Origin: Enterobacter chuandaensis
Lineage (GTDB): Bacteria > Pseudomonadota > Gammaproteobacteria > Enterobacterales > Enterobacteriaceae
NCBI RefSeq assembly: GCF_003594915.1
Contig: NZ_QZCS01000001.1
Coordinates: 124,001-188,000, forward strand
Direction: 5' to 3'
Length of the DNA stretch: 64,000 nucleotides
This document shows, in pieces, positions 36,237 to 45,499 of this stretch; position 1 is the stretch's first letter, and each line of letters begins with the position of its first letter. The notes beneath the pieces are model-generated. The model was given only the letters and a program-made list of their open reading frames with translations. It ran no database searches and was not told where the DNA came from. A program made the position numbers and the translations under genes.

Positions 36237-36329
36237 CTCACCAGAATATTCCCTGAGTTCTTCATTTTTAAGATAATTCTCTTTGCCGATCAAAAATTGA
36301 TCACACAAGAAGTCGATGTGAGGTATCTT

Positions 36330-36989
36330 ATGAATACACGTTTAACCACCCCACTGAATAATTATCAATCCTCAGTTCTGGATTTAAAGCCGTTCGCCGA
36401 TATCGACGCCCTGATTAAACATGTGCTGCCAGCCGCCAGCAGAATGATCATCGGTCGGGGGGAGACGGTACATTATTATAAAGATGATGTTCGGCAGTGT
36501 TTTTTGTTAATCCAGGGCAGCGTGGCGCTTCACCGTCGCGGCGACGGTATTGTGTTAAATTCTGAATCTGCGCCGTTTATTCTGGGCGTCAGCAGCCAGT
36601 TTTCCTCTGAGCACCTGTATGTCAGGGCGCTGGAGACTGCCGAGATCGCGCGCGTGTCGCTGGAGAGTTTCAACCAAATTGTGTCGAAGCATGATTTATG
36701 GGAGCACTTCTCAAAGCTGCTTATTTATACCGCCTCGCGTGTGTACGAGCATTGCGCACAAATATCGCAAATGTCCGCTTACGATATCATCCGCTTCCAG
36801 CTTGTTGAACTGATGCAGGAGCCGGACGCCATACGGCAAAATACAACGGCGGCGGCCTACATCAAAAGCCGGACGTATCTTTCGCGCAGCGGAATTATGC
36901 GAATCCTGGCGGAACTGCGGAACGGGAAGTACATCACCATGGAGCGCGGCGTGCTGCTTGAAATCCACCATCTGCCACGAAAATATTAA
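36330..36989 (+). CDS. IprA/YaiV-like Crp-type regulator 1
   Basis: A 219-residue regulator: N-terminal cyclic-nucleotide-binding-like domain (CFLLIQGSVALHRRGDG ... FILGVSS) and a C-terminal winged helix of the IprA type (YIKSRTYLSRSGIMRILAEL). No complete cAMP-binding motif is visible. The ATG at 36330 has GAGG seven bases upstream; a longer frame upstream overlaps the operators and is rejected. Divergent from the fimbrial operon and followed by a paralogue. Confidence 0.8.
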   Translation: MNTRLTTPLNNYQSSVLDLKPFADIDALIKHVLPAASRMIIGRGETVHYYKDDVRQCFLLIQGSVALHRRGDGIVLNSESAPFILGVSSQFSSEHLYVRALETAEIARVSLESFNQIVSKHDLWEHFSKLLIYTASRVYEHCAQISQMSAYDIIRFQLVELMQEPDAIRQNTTAAAYIKSRTYLSRSGIMRILAELRNGKYITMERGVLLEIHHLPRKY

Positions 36990-37020
36990 GCGGCCCCGTG
37001 CCTGTGCCCGCGAGAGACGC

Positions 37021-37026
37021 TATAAT
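37021..37026 (+). promoter_or_regulatory. candidate -10 for second IprA-like gene
   Basis: A perfect TATAAT lies 33 bases before the second regulator start; the -35 region (near GTGCCT) is poor. It suggests the gene has its own promoter in addition to read-through. Confidence 0.4.
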
Positions 37027-37058
37027 TAGCCAGGTTATTTTTAAGGTTACCGGCTACC

Positions 37059-37688
37059 ATGTCCCGTCCAGAAACGTCTCACCGTGGCTCGCCCTACGCA
37101 CAAGAGCTTATTTCTTATTTACTGCCTGAATGTACAACACGAAGAACCGCTCGCGGCGAGCGGCTTGACCTTCAAATCAACGGTCAGGGAATGTGCTATT
37201 TAATTCTTGAGGGGACGATCGCCATCTACAGAAGAAGCGACGATATGATGCTCTCCACGGCCCGCAGCCCCGCCCTCTTCGGCCTCGCGAACCTCACTGA
37301 TATCTATTTCAATGATTATCTCAAGACCGTTACCCCGTGCCTGATAGGCACGCTCACCACCGAACGCGTGAATGAGATTATTAAAGAAAAAGCGCTGTGG
37401 GGGCTGCTCTCAAAACAGCTTATGTTTGTATACAACCGTCTGTATAACAACGTCATGCCGCAGGGCGCACCGACGGCGTACGAGATGATTCGCCAGCAGT
37501 TGATAAAACTGATGGATGAAGATGAAAGCTATCGCGAAAGCGTGACGGCGGAAAGGTATATCAGGGAGAAAACCCAGCTCTCCCGCAGCGGTGTAATGCG
37601 TATTCTGGCGGATTTAAAAACCGGTGGGTTTATCGAAATAGAAGACGGGCGGCTCATCAAAATCAACAAACTTCCCGCCCGTTACTGA
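37059..37688 (+). CDS. IprA/YaiV-like Crp-type regulator 2
   Basis: A 209-residue paralogue of the preceding regulator. The cNMP-like domain (CYLILEGTIAIYRRSDDM ... LFGLANL) is followed by the winged helix YIREKTQLSRSGVMRILADL and ends NKLPARY, like HHLPRKY of its neighbour. The pair lies beside a fimbrial operon, suggesting local control of surface structures. The ligand is unknown. Confidence 0.8.
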   Translation: MSRPETSHRGSPYAQELISYLLPECTTRRTARGERLDLQINGQGMCYLILEGTIAIYRRSDDMMLSTARSPALFGLANLTDIYFNDYLKTVTPCLIGTLTTERVNEIIKEKALWGLLSKQLMFVYNRLYNNVMPQGAPTAYEMIRQQLIKLMDEDESYRESVTAERYIREKTQLSRSGVMRILADLKTGGFIEIEDGRLIKINKLPARY

Positions 37689-37703
37689 ATTGCGGGCACA
37701 AAA

Positions 37704-37723
37704 AAGGCCGCTCAGGCGGCCTT
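37704..37723. terminator. bidirectional terminator regulator 2 / ydiH
   Basis: AAGGCCGC/GCGGCCTT with loop TCAG, preceded by an A run. It lies 15 bases both from the regulator stop and from the convergent ydiH stop. Confidence 0.85.
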
Positions 37724-37738
37724 CTCAACAACACTCAC

Positions 37739-37933
37739 TTAATGGACGTGAACGCCCAACCGCCAGGCAAAGTAAATCTCTTCTCGTAACTCATTTGAAG
37801 AGAGCGCCAGCAGATCCGTGAACTCCAGCTCAAGCTGTTTCAGCTTTTTCAGGTACTGCGCCGGAGACAGGTTGCTCTTATCGCGACGTAAATATTCAAT
37901 TGCCAGCTGTGTTGGGGTTATTTCAGTATCCAT
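37739..37933 (-). CDS. ydiH: YdiH, conserved small protein
   Basis: A 64-residue protein nearly identical to E. coli YdiH (PTQLAIEYLRRDKSNLSPAQ, then YLKKLKQLELEFTDLL). Predicted fully helical, with no signal peptide. Function unknown. The start MDTEITP is chosen because it matches the family length; a seven-residue extension is rejected. It marks the return to the E. coli-type backbone. Confidence 0.92.
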   Translation of the reverse strand: MDTEITPTQLAIEYLRRDKSNLSPAQYLKKLKQLELEFTDLLALSSNELREEIYFAWRLGVHVH

Positions 37934-38018
37934 GATGTCCTCGCTTATGTACAAATCCTGACCAGTATATCACAACACACTGGCTAGTTTTTGACCAAGG
38001 GCAATTCATCTGAAAACT

Positions 38019-38429
38019 TTACACGACCGCCGTCGTCAGACGCGACGAGCAACACAGGCGATCCTGCTCGTCGAGTATATCGATCTGCCATACCTGGTGG
38101 CGGCTACCGGCGTGCAGCGCGCGGCAGACACCGCGAACGCGCCCGCTGCGCACCGAGCGAATGTGGTTAGCGTTCACCTCAAGCCCGACAACCTTCTGCT
38201 CGCCTTCGGTGCAGAGATATCCCGCAACGGAGCCAAGGGTTTCAGCCAGCACGACGGATGCCCCGCCGTGCAAGAGGCCAAACGGCTGGTGGGTGCGGCT
38301 ATCGACAGGCATCGTCGCCTCCAGATCGTCTTCCCCGATACGGGTGAACTGGATATCCAGCAGCCCCACCATATTTCCCTCGCCCATGGCATTCAGCGCC
38401 TGCAGCGTGACGGCACGTTTCCAGATCAT
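38019..38429 (-). CDS. menI: 1,4-dihydroxy-2-naphthoyl-CoA hydrolase MenI
   Basis: A 136-residue hot-dog thioesterase (E. coli YdiI). The catalytic [14 protein letters not shown] motif is clear, with the glutamate of the family. It releases dihydroxynaphthoate from CoA in menaquinone biosynthesis. Its ATG overlaps the ydiJ stop (ATGA). Confidence 0.94.
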   Translation of the reverse strand: MIWKRAVTLQALNAMGEGNMVGLLDIQFTRIGEDDLEATMPVDSRTHQPFGLLHGGASVVLAETLGSVAGYLCTEGEQKVVGLEVNANHIRSVRSGRVRGVCRALHAGSRHQVWQIDILDEQDRLCCSSRLTTAVV

Positions 38430-41400
38430 CCGATTATCTCCAGTAAAGCCTGTAATGGGTGGCGTACGCCGTTACCCTCTACCCGTTTCACCTGGCTGCG
38501 GCAGGAGTAGCCCGTCGCCAGACAGCGGTTGCGCGGCAAACGCTGCATCGCCTGATGCCACGAGAGCTCATAGATGCCGAGCGAGTTGGCGTGGTTTTTC
38601 ACTTCGTGGCCGTAGGTGCCCGCCATACCGCAGCAGCCCACGCTGACGCTCTCCAGCTTCGCACCGAAACGCGCAAAAATAGACGCCCACTGTGCCGGCG
38701 CGCCGGGCAGCGCCGTCACTTCGGTGCAGTGGCCGAACAGATACCACGACTCACCGCTAACCTCCTGAATGGCTTTCTCTTCAAGCGCCGCAGGCAGCCA
38801 CTCGTGAACCAGCATGACGTGGAAATCGCCGCGCTTTTCACCCAGCGTCTGCTTGTATTCATCGCGATAGCAGAGCACCAGCGCCGGATCGACGCCGACC
38901 ATCGGCAGCCCAAGCCCGGCGACCCGGTTGAGAAAATCAGCGGTTTTTTGCGCCGTTTTCGCAAAGCGGTTCAGGAAGCCCTTAATGTGCTGCGCCTTGC
39001 CGTTTGGCGAGAACGGCAGCACCACGGGCTGATACCCCAGTTTTTCAGCCAGGCGGATGAAGTCAGCGACCACCTGGGCATCGTAGTAGCTGGTAAACGG
39101 ATCCTGAACCACCAGCACCACATTCGCTTTTTGCTCAGGGGTCAGTGCCTCAAGCTGTTCGAGGGTCATGTTCGCCGAGCGGTGGCCGACGAGCTGTCGC
39201 TGCAGCGACGGCACCGACAGCAGCGGCAGATCGACCATACCGATATGCTTTTCGGAAAGCTTGCGCACCAGCGGCTGATTGATAAAGAAGTTGAACGTCT
39301 TCGGCGCGCGCGCCATCAGCGGCGCATAGCTTTCTACCGTCGCCACCAGATGGTCGCGCACCGGGCGCAGATAGCGGGTGTGGTAAAGCTGCAGGAAGCG
39401 CGAACGGAACTCCGGCACGTCAATTTTAATCGGGCACTGGGTGGAGCAGGCTTTGCAGGCCAGGCAGCCGGACATCGCCTCTTTCACCTCGTGGGAAAAA
39501 TCATACTCGCCCTTGCTGGCATGCCAGCTGTTGCGGGAGCGTTCAATCAGCGAACGCAGGCTGGCCCGTTTTTCCGGCAACGCCTGCTCCAGCTTGAGCG
39601 GATCGACGCCACGGTCGGCAAGCAGGCGCAGCCACTCGCGTACCAGCGTCGCGCGCCCTTTCGGCGAGTGTATGCGGTTGCTGGTGATCTTCATCGACGG
39701 GCACATCGGGCTTTTCGCGTCGAAGTTAAAGCACAGGCCGTTGCCGTTACACTCCATCGCGCCGCGCCAGGAGGCGCGCACCGCAATCGGGATCTGTCTG
39801 TCATACGTGCCGCGCTTGACGGCATCAACCTGAAGCATCGGGGCATCCACGCCTTCAGGCGGGCAAATTTTTCCCGGATTGAGGCGGTTATCCGGGTCGA
39901 ATGCCGCTTTCACCTTGCGCAGCTCTGCATAAAGCTGTTCGCCGAAGAACGCCGGGCTGTATTCCGCGCGGAACCCTTTCCCGTGCTCCCCCCACAGCAG
40001 ACCGCCATATTTGGCGGTTAAGGCCACCACGTCGTCGGAGATCTGCTTCATCAGGATCTCCTGCTGCGGGTCGCACATGTCCAGCGCCGGACGCACGTGC
40101 AGCACACCGGCGTCGACGTGGCCGAACATGCCATAGCTCAGGCCGTGGCTGTCCAGCAGGGCGCGAAACTCCACGATATAATCCGCCAGATGCTCAGGCG
40201 GCACGCAGGTATCTTCGGCAAACGGAATCGGCTTCGCCGCCCCTTTCGCATTGCCGAGCAGGCCCACCGCTTTTTTACGCATCGCGTAAATACGTTCGAT
40301 ACCGGCCAGATCGTTACACAGCTGCCAGCCAATCACGCCCCCTTCGCCCTGCGCAATCCGCTCATCCAGACGCTGGCAAAGCGTCGTCACCTGGCGCTCA
40401 ATCAGTTCGGCGTCATCACCGGCAAACTCCACGATGTTGAGGCCGAGCATCTCTTTATCCGGCACGTCGGTAATCAGATCGCTTACGGAGTGCCAGACGA
40501 TATCTTCCCGCGCCAGGTTGAGCACTTTAGAGTCGACGGTTTCCACCGACAGCGCCTGCGCGTCAACCATAAACGGGGCATTGCGCAGCGCAGAGTCGAA
40601 GGAGTCGTATTTGACGTTCACCAGGCGACGCACCTTCGGCAGGCGGGTGATATCCAGCCGCGCCTCGGTAATAAACGCCAGCGTCCCTTCGGAGCCGGTC
40701 AGCACGCGGGTTAAATCAAACTGGGTCAGGTCGTCATTAAAGACGTGGCGCAGATCGTAGCCCGTTAAGAAGCGGTTCAGTTTCGGGAATTTGTCGAGGA
40801 TCAGCTGGCGGTTATCGCGGCAGCGTTCCAGCACGGTGCGGTAGATGCGCCCGCTGGCGGTATTGTCTTTACCCAGCGTTTCCGCCAGTTCAACCGGCAT
40901 CGGCTGCGTATCAAGGATATCACCGCCCAGCAGAACTGCACGCACGCCAAGGACGTGATCGGAGGTTTTGCCGTAGACCAGCGACCCCTGCCCGGAGGCA
41001 TCGGTGTTGATCATCCCCCCGATGGTTGCACGGTTGCTGGTGGAGAGTTCAGGGGCAAAAAAGTAGCCGTAAGGCTTGAGGTACTGATTAAGCTGATCTT
41101 TGATGACGCCCGCTTCGACCCGCACCCACCCCTCTTCAGGGTTGATCTCAATGATGCGATTCATATAGCGCGACATATCAATGATGATGCCCTGGTTCAG
41201 CGCCTGACCGTTGGTCCCGGTGCCACCGCCGCGCGGCGTAAAGACCAGCGAGGCGAACCGCTCCTGCGTTGCCAGCCGGGCGATGAGCGCCACGTCGGCC
41301 GTTGAACGAGGGAAAACGACCGCATCGGGAAGAAGCTGGTAGATACTGTTATCGGTTGCCATCGTTAGCCTGTCGGCATAGTTCGTGGCGGTATCACCTG

Positions 41401-41482
41401 TAAAACCCTGTTGCTCCAGTGCCTGCAAAAAATTAAGCACCAGCTGAACGACGCCAGGTGCCTGAGAAATCTGTGGGATCAT
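38426..41482 (-). CDS. ydiJ: YdiJ, D-2-hydroxyglutarate dehydrogenase-type flavoprotein
   Basis: A 1018-residue protein with an N-terminal FAD-binding domain ([14 protein letters not shown]), a FAD-linked oxidase C domain, a 4Fe-4S ferredoxin-like region ([14 protein letters not shown]) and a C-terminal CCG-type domain ([14 protein letters not shown]). E. coli YdiJ has been described as a D-2-hydroxyglutarate dehydrogenase. Length matches E. coli. A PurR box lies before its start. Confidence 0.95.
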   Translation of the reverse strand: MIPQISQAPGVVQLVLNFLQALEQQGFTGDTATNYADRLTMATDNSIYQLLPDAVVFPRSTADVALIARLATQERFASLVFTPRGGGTGTNGQALNQGIIIDMSRYMNRIIEINPEEGWVRVEAGVIKDQLNQYLKPYGYFFAPELSTSNRATIGGMINTDASGQGSLVYGKTSDHVLGVRAVLLGGDILDTQPMPVELAETLGKDNTASGRIYRTVLERCRDNRQLILDKFPKLNRFLTGYDLRHVFNDDLTQFDLTRVLTGSEGTLAFITEARLDITRLPKVRRLVNVKYDSFDSALRNAPFMVDAQALSVETVDSKVLNLAREDIVWHSVSDLITDVPDKEMLGLNIVEFAGDDAELIERQVTTLCQRLDERIAQGEGGVIGWQLCNDLAGIERIYAMRKKAVGLLGNAKGAAKPIPFAEDTCVPPEHLADYIVEFRALLDSHGLSYGMFGHVDAGVLHVRPALDMCDPQQEILMKQISDDVVALTAKYGGLLWGEHGKGFRAEYSPAFFGEQLYAELRKVKAAFDPDNRLNPGKICPPEGVDAPMLQVDAVKRGTYDRQIPIAVRASWRGAMECNGNGLCFNFDAKSPMCPSMKITSNRIHSPKGRATLVREWLRLLADRGVDPLKLEQALPEKRASLRSLIERSRNSWHASKGEYDFSHEVKEAMSGCLACKACSTQCPIKIDVPEFRSRFLQLYHTRYLRPVRDHLVATVESYAPLMARAPKTFNFFINQPLVRKLSEKHIGMVDLPLLSVPSLQRQLVGHRSANMTLEQLEALTPEQKANVVLVVQDPFTSYYDAQVVADFIRLAEKLGYQPVVLPFSPNGKAQHIKGFLNRFAKTAQKTADFLNRVAGLGLPMVGVDPALVLCYRDEYKQTLGEKRGDFHVMLVHEWLPAALEEKAIQEVSGESWYLFGHCTEVTALPGAPAQWASIFARFGAKLESVSVGCCGMAGTYGHEVKNHANSLGIYELSWHQAMQRLPRNRCLATGYSCRSQVKRVEGNGVRHPLQALLEIIG

Positions 41483-41507
41483 GACTGTCGACCCTAATTA
41501 GAGTTGT

Positions 41508-41523
41508 ATGAAATCGTTTGCGT
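41508..41523. promoter_or_regulatory. PurR box between ydiJ and ydiK
   Basis: On the minus strand ACGCAAACGATTTCAT matches the PurR consensus ANGCAANCGNTTNCNT at every fixed position. It lies 26 bases before ydiJ and 159 bases before the divergent ydiK, so either gene or both could be repressed when purines are plentiful. Confidence 0.75.
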
Positions 41524-41681
41524 GTATCTTAAAAGTTTTATCACATTTTTTTCTTATAATCTCTGCTGAATTACAGGCAGAATTCGCCTGTCAAAAACCG
41601 CTGACATCACTAATGATTAGAGAGACGCGGTTTTCCATTCCCGCCAGTCGTACTGGCGTTCTTTAAAGGAAAGTTTCATTT

Positions 41682-42797
41682 ATGGTCAATCTTCGCCAGC
41701 CCAGGGATGTTGCGCAAATTCTGCTGTCGGTGCTGTTCCTGGCCCTCATGATTATTGCGTGTCTGTGGATTGTTCAACCCTTTATTCTCGGCTTCGCCTG
41801 GGCTGCGACCGTTGTCGTCGCCACGTGGCCTCTGCTGCTGCGCTTGCAGAAACTGCTGTTTGGCCGCCGCGGGCTAGCCGTGCTGGTGATGACCCTGCTG
41901 CTGTTCCTGCTGTTTATTATCCCGATTGCCCTGCTGGTGAACAGCCTTGTCGACTCCAGCGGCCCGGTGATCCGTGCGGTGACCAGCGGCGACCTGACGC
42001 TGCCGGACCTCGCCTGGCTGAACAGCATTCCTGTCGTGGGCGCTAAACTTTACAGCGGCTGGCATAGCCTGCTGGAGATGGGCGGCAGCGCGCTGATGGC
42101 GAAAGTACGGCCTTATATCGGCACTACCACCACCTGGTTTGTCGGTCAAGCCGCGCATATTGGCCGCTTTATGATGCACTGCGGCCTGATGCTGGTCTTC
42201 AGCGCCCTGCTCTACTGGCGCGGTGAGCAGGTTGCTTTAGGGGTTCGTCACTTTGCCACCCGCCTGGCGGGAAAACGCGGTGACGCTGCGGTGCTGCTGG
42301 CCGCGCAGGCCGTGCGTGCGGTGGCGCTGGGCGTTGTGGTGACGGCGCTGGTACAGGCAGTGCTGGGCGGTATCGGCCTGGCGATTTCCGGCGTACCGTA
42401 CGCCACCGTATTTACCGTAGTCATGCTGATGACCTGCCTTGCGCAACTGGGGCCCTTGCTGGTGCTGGTTCCGAGCATTATCTGGCTTTACTGGACGGGT
42501 GATACCACGTGGGGCACGGTTCTGCTGGTCTGGAGCTGTGTAGTCGGTACGATGGATAACGTGATTCGCCCCATCCTCATCCGCATGGGGGCGGATCTGC
42601 CGCTGATCCTGATCCTCTCAGGGGTCATCGGCGGACTGATTGCCTTCGGGATGATCGGCCTGTTTATTGGCCCTGTCCTGCTCGCCGTCACCTGGCGTCT
42701 GTTCTCCGCCTGGGTGCATGAAGTGCCGCCACCAGAAACCGACCCGGACGCGATTCTGAGCGAACTGGAAGAGCTCGAAGAGAAAAACACGCATTAA
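41682..42797 (+). CDS. ydiK: YdiK, AI-2E family membrane transporter
   Basis: A 371-residue inner-membrane protein of the AI-2E/PerM family with about eight hydrophobic segments and the typical C-terminal acidic tail (DPDAILSELEELEEKNTH). The substrate is not established. AAGGAAAG precedes the ATG. In E. coli ydiK is followed by rprA, as here. Confidence 0.95.
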   Translation: MVNLRQPRDVAQILLSVLFLALMIIACLWIVQPFILGFAWAATVVVATWPLLLRLQKLLFGRRGLAVLVMTLLLFLLFIIPIALLVNSLVDSSGPVIRAVTSGDLTLPDLAWLNSIPVVGAKLYSGWHSLLEMGGSALMAKVRPYIGTTTTWFVGQAAHIGRFMMHCGLMLVFSALLYWRGEQVALGVRHFATRLAGKRGDAAVLLAAQAVRAVALGVVVTALVQAVLGGIGLAISGVPYATVFTVVMLMTCLAQLGPLLVLVPSIIWLYWTGDTTWGTVLLVWSCVVGTMDNVIRPILIRMGADLPLILILSGVIGGLIAFGMIGLFIGPVLLAVTWRLFSAWVHEVPPPETDPDAILSELEELEEKNTH

Positions 42798-42806
42798 GAC
42801 TTTTTT

Positions 42807-42833
42807 GCCGGGTGGCGCTAACGCTTACCCGGC
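42807..42833. repeat. REP element
   Basis: GCCGGGTGGCGCTAACGCTT-ACCCGGC is a typical enterobacterial REP palindrome just after ydiK; such units stabilise mRNA ends and bind gyrase or IHF in arrays. Confidence 0.85.
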
Positions 42834-42995
42834 CTTCACTGTTTCGCACGATACTTAAACAGTGCTAAAGTATTTATTCGTTGTTCACTGGTCAGACCCA
42901 TCATTTCAGCAGTAAGTCCGCTATTATCCTCAAGAAATCTTTACGTCTCTTTAACTATTGAGACGAATCTGATCGACGCTAAAAATTACAATGCC

Positions 42996-43001
42996 TACTA
43001 T
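42996..43001 (+). promoter_or_regulatory. rprA -10 element
   Basis: TACTAT, seven bases before the RprA 5' end, in the context CCTACTAT that suits sigma-S or sigma-70. In E. coli rprA is activated by RcsB through an upstream box, which was not located with confidence. Confidence 0.5.
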
Positions 43002-43007
43002 TAGCTC

Positions 43008-43113
43008 ACGGTTATAAATCAACACCTTGATTTATAAGCATGGAAATCCCCTGAGTGAAACAACGAATTGCTGTGTGTAGTCTTTGCCCATCTCCCACGA
43101 TGGGCTTTTTTTT
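43008..43113 (+). ncRNA. rprA: RprA small regulatory RNA
   Basis: About 106 bases almost identical to E. coli RprA, from ACGGTTATAAATC through TGAGTGAAACAACGAATTGC to the terminator hairpin GCCCATCTCCCACGATGGGC and its T run. RprA pairs with rpoS mRNA through Hfq to raise sigma-S and also acts on csgD. It lies after ydiK as in E. coli. Its terminator can also end the convergent GH3 gene. Confidence 0.95.
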
Positions 43114-43120
43114 ATCCTGA

Positions 43121-45496
43121 CTACGCGCGCTTCACGTCACAACGGCTGAGCATCTGCCACTCACCGGACAACACCCGCGTTTCCCCTGTCACAGTGACCG
43201 TCACCGCCTCGCGAATATCCGCTGACGATGCGCCAATTTGAATTTCAAACTCGCCCGGCTCAACGACACGCTGGCCGTCACGACGGGTGAAGTTGAACAT
43301 ATCAACCGGCAGCGTGAAGGTGAGCGTGGCGGTTTCGCCCGGCGAGAGCGTGACGCGCTGGAAGGCCTTCAGCTCCTGAAGCGGCCGCACCTGCGTGGCA
43401 ACCTTATCCCTGACGTAAACCTGCACCACTTCGCTGCCGCTGCGTTCGCCGGTGTTAGTCACGTCAATACTGAGCACGACATTGCCGTCAACCGGCACGC
43501 GGCTTTCAGCCAGGCGCGCCTCTCCCCAGCTAAACGACGTCCATCCCAGGCCAAAGCCGAACGGATAACGTGAACCAAAATGGAACGCGAACGGCGTGCC
43601 ACCGCTTTTCAGCTTGTGGTTATAGTAGTACGGCATCGCCCCGGCGCTTTTCGGCACGCTGACCACCAGCCGACCCTGTGGCTCCGCGCGTCCGGTTAAC
43701 ACATCCGCAATCGCCCAGCCCCCTTCCTGCCCCGGTGCCCAGGCCATCATCAGCGCGGCGACCTTATCCTCCAGCCCCTGCAGGTTGTACGGACGCCCGC
43801 CGGTCATCACGACGATCACCGGTTTGCCGGTGGCGACCAGCGCCTCCAGCAGCCGTTGCTGCACGCCGGGTAGATTCAGGGAATCGGTATCGGAGCCTTC
43901 CCCTACCGTGCCGCTCTGGAACAGCCCGGCGAGATCGCCCACGCAGGCCACCACCATGTCACTCTCCTGCGCGGCGCTGACCGCCTCGGGGATAAGTGCG
44001 GTACTTTGCGACACCGGAGACTGCTGCATTGGCTTGCCGCCGCTGTCGCCGGGGAAGACCGGCGCGCCCGCCATCCGTTTTTCGATAATGTGGCACCCTT
44101 TGGCATAACGGACGTTCGATGCGCCAAGGTACTGCGCCAGCGCCGCGCGCGGGGTCGTCACCTGCGAGGTCTCTTCCACCATGTCGCTGATAATCAGATG
44201 AACCGGGAAGCTGTACCCGCTGAGTAACGCCAGCGGATCGTCTGCCGTCGGCCCGATCACCGCCACGCGAGGTTTGCCATTCAGCGGCAGAATGCCGTTG
44301 TTTTCCAGTAGCGTGACCGATTTAGTTGCCACCTCCCGCGCCACCTGCCGGGTAGTCTCATTTTGCAGATCGATAGCGTTTTCATCCGCGTACGGTTTTT
44401 CAAACAGGCCAAGACGGAATTTTTCGGTCAGCGTGCGCGCCACGATCTCATCGACTTTCGCCATAGAGATCAGCCCCCGCTCTACCGCTTCCGCCAGATG
44501 GCGTGCGCAGTCATCCTTCGGCAGCTCAACGTCCAGCCCGGCGTTAAAGGCCAGCGCGGCGGACTCCGCTGCGTCGTGGGAAATGCCGTGGTGCTGGTGC
44601 AGCAGGCTGACGCCGCCGTAGTCCGCGACAACAATCCCGTCGAAGCCCCACCGTTCGCGCAGGACGGTGGTCAGCAGGAAGCTGTCGCTGTGCCCCGGCT
44701 GGTTATCGATGTCGTGGTAGGCGGGCATGACCGAACCGGCGTTTGCCAGCTTGACCGCCATTTCAAACGGCAGCAGGAAGGTATCGTTCAGCTCGCTGAA
44801 GCCAAGATGAACCGGGGCGTGGTTGCGCGCCCCTTCGCTGAACGAGTGGCCCACGTAATGCTTGAGCGTCGCCAGCAGATCGCGCTTATCGCCCTGCAAC
44901 CCTTTCACGTAGGCGGTTGCCATCACTCCAACCAGCCAGGGATCTTCCCCGAAGGTCTCTTCGGTTCGCCCCCAGCGCACGTCGCGGGACACGTCCAGCA
45001 CCGGCGCAAGCCCCTGCTGGCAGCCAACGGAGCGCGCCTCTTTGCCAATCTGCTCCGCCGCGCGCTGCACCAGCGCCGGGTCCCAGGTCGAGCCGTAGTT
45101 CAGCGACGATGGGAACAGGGTGGCGTCTTTGCACAGCAGCCCCACCAGGCACTCCTCGTGGAACAACGCCGGGATGCCAAGACGCGTCTCTTCCATCATC
45201 ATGCGCTGCAGGCGGTTAGCGGCGCGCACCCCGGTTTTCGCGTCAACGATGTGGGTGCCGAGCGGACGGGTGATCTGCCCGACGCCCAGCTTCAGCCGCT
45301 CGCTGAGCGCGGCGTGCTCGCTCACGCCGGAGAATTCGTCGCTCAAATCGCTGCGCTCGCGGTGGTTGCCGTTTTCATCGAGGATCAGCCAGTAGGCGTG
45401 CATCTGGGCGAACTTCTCTTCCGGGGTCATGCGCGCCAGTAAATCGGCGACGCGCTCGTGTACGGGACGTCCCGCATCCTTATAGATAGCCGTCAT
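43121..45496 (-). CDS. glycoside hydrolase family 3 (beta-glucosidase/xylosidase type)
   Basis: A 791-residue GH3 enzyme: N-terminal (alpha/beta)8 domain with the KH motif (Lys212-His213) and nucleophile Asp292 in GIVVADYGGV, then the second domain (TVGEGSDTDSLNLPG likely carries the acid/base Glu), and a fibronectin-III-like C-terminal domain. No signal peptide, so it acts in the cytoplasm on imported oligosaccharides. The ribosome site AGGAG overlaps the end of the symporter gene. The sugar cannot be read from sequence; xylosides or glucosides are likely. Confidence 0.9.
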   Translation of the reverse strand: MTAIYKDAGRPVHERVADLLARMTPEEKFAQMHAYWLILDENGNHRERSDLSDEFSGVSEHAALSERLKLGVGQITRPLGTHIVDAKTGVRAANRLQRMMMEETRLGIPALFHEECLVGLLCKDATLFPSSLNYGSTWDPALVQRAAEQIGKEARSVGCQQGLAPVLDVSRDVRWGRTEETFGEDPWLVGVMATAYVKGLQGDKRDLLATLKHYVGHSFSEGARNHAPVHLGFSELNDTFLLPFEMAVKLANAGSVMPAYHDIDNQPGHSDSFLLTTVLRERWGFDGIVVADYGGVSLLHQHHGISHDAAESAALAFNAGLDVELPKDDCARHLAEAVERGLISMAKVDEIVARTLTEKFRLGLFEKPYADENAIDLQNETTRQVAREVATKSVTLLENNGILPLNGKPRVAVIGPTADDPLALLSGYSFPVHLIISDMVEETSQVTTPRAALAQYLGASNVRYAKGCHIIEKRMAGAPVFPGDSGGKPMQQSPVSQSTALIPEAVSAAQESDMVVACVGDLAGLFQSGTVGEGSDTDSLNLPGVQQRLLEALVATGKPVIVVMTGGRPYNLQGLEDKVAALMMAWAPGQEGGWAIADVLTGRAEPQGRLVVSVPKSAGAMPYYYNHKLKSGGTPFAFHFGSRYPFGFGLGWTSFSWGEARLAESRVPVDGNVVLSIDVTNTGERSGSEVVQVYVRDKVATQVRPLQELKAFQRVTLSPGETATLTFTLPVDMFNFTRRDGQRVVEPGEFEIQIGASSADIREAVTVTVTGETRVLSGEWQMLSRCDVKRA

Positions 45497-45499
45497 GTT

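Larger units (their letters stand above)
35921..36329. other. divergent control region, fimbriae / IprA-like regulators
   Basis: This 409-base gap is clearly richer in A+T than its neighbours and has no credible gene. Its main content is three copies of the palindrome GTCTA-N4-TAGAC (36086, 36158, 36223). No inverted repeats of the fim-switch type and no recombinase gene are seen, so phase inversion is not suggested. Confidence 0.65.

Noticed and set aside
35921..36329. Invertible phase-switch for the fimbriae
   Set aside because: The repeated palindromes are 14-base operators with short spacers, not a pair of flanking inverted repeats, and no FimB/FimE-type recombinase gene is present.
38459..40021. 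520-aa plus-strand open frame opposite ydiJ
   Set aside because: It is antisense to a firmly identified gene, has no ribosome site or family resemblance, and is explained by high-GC codon structure.
44363..45442. 359-aa plus-strand open frame opposite the GH3 gene
   Set aside because: Mirror frame of a real gene; composition rich in Arg, His and Gln without any domain.
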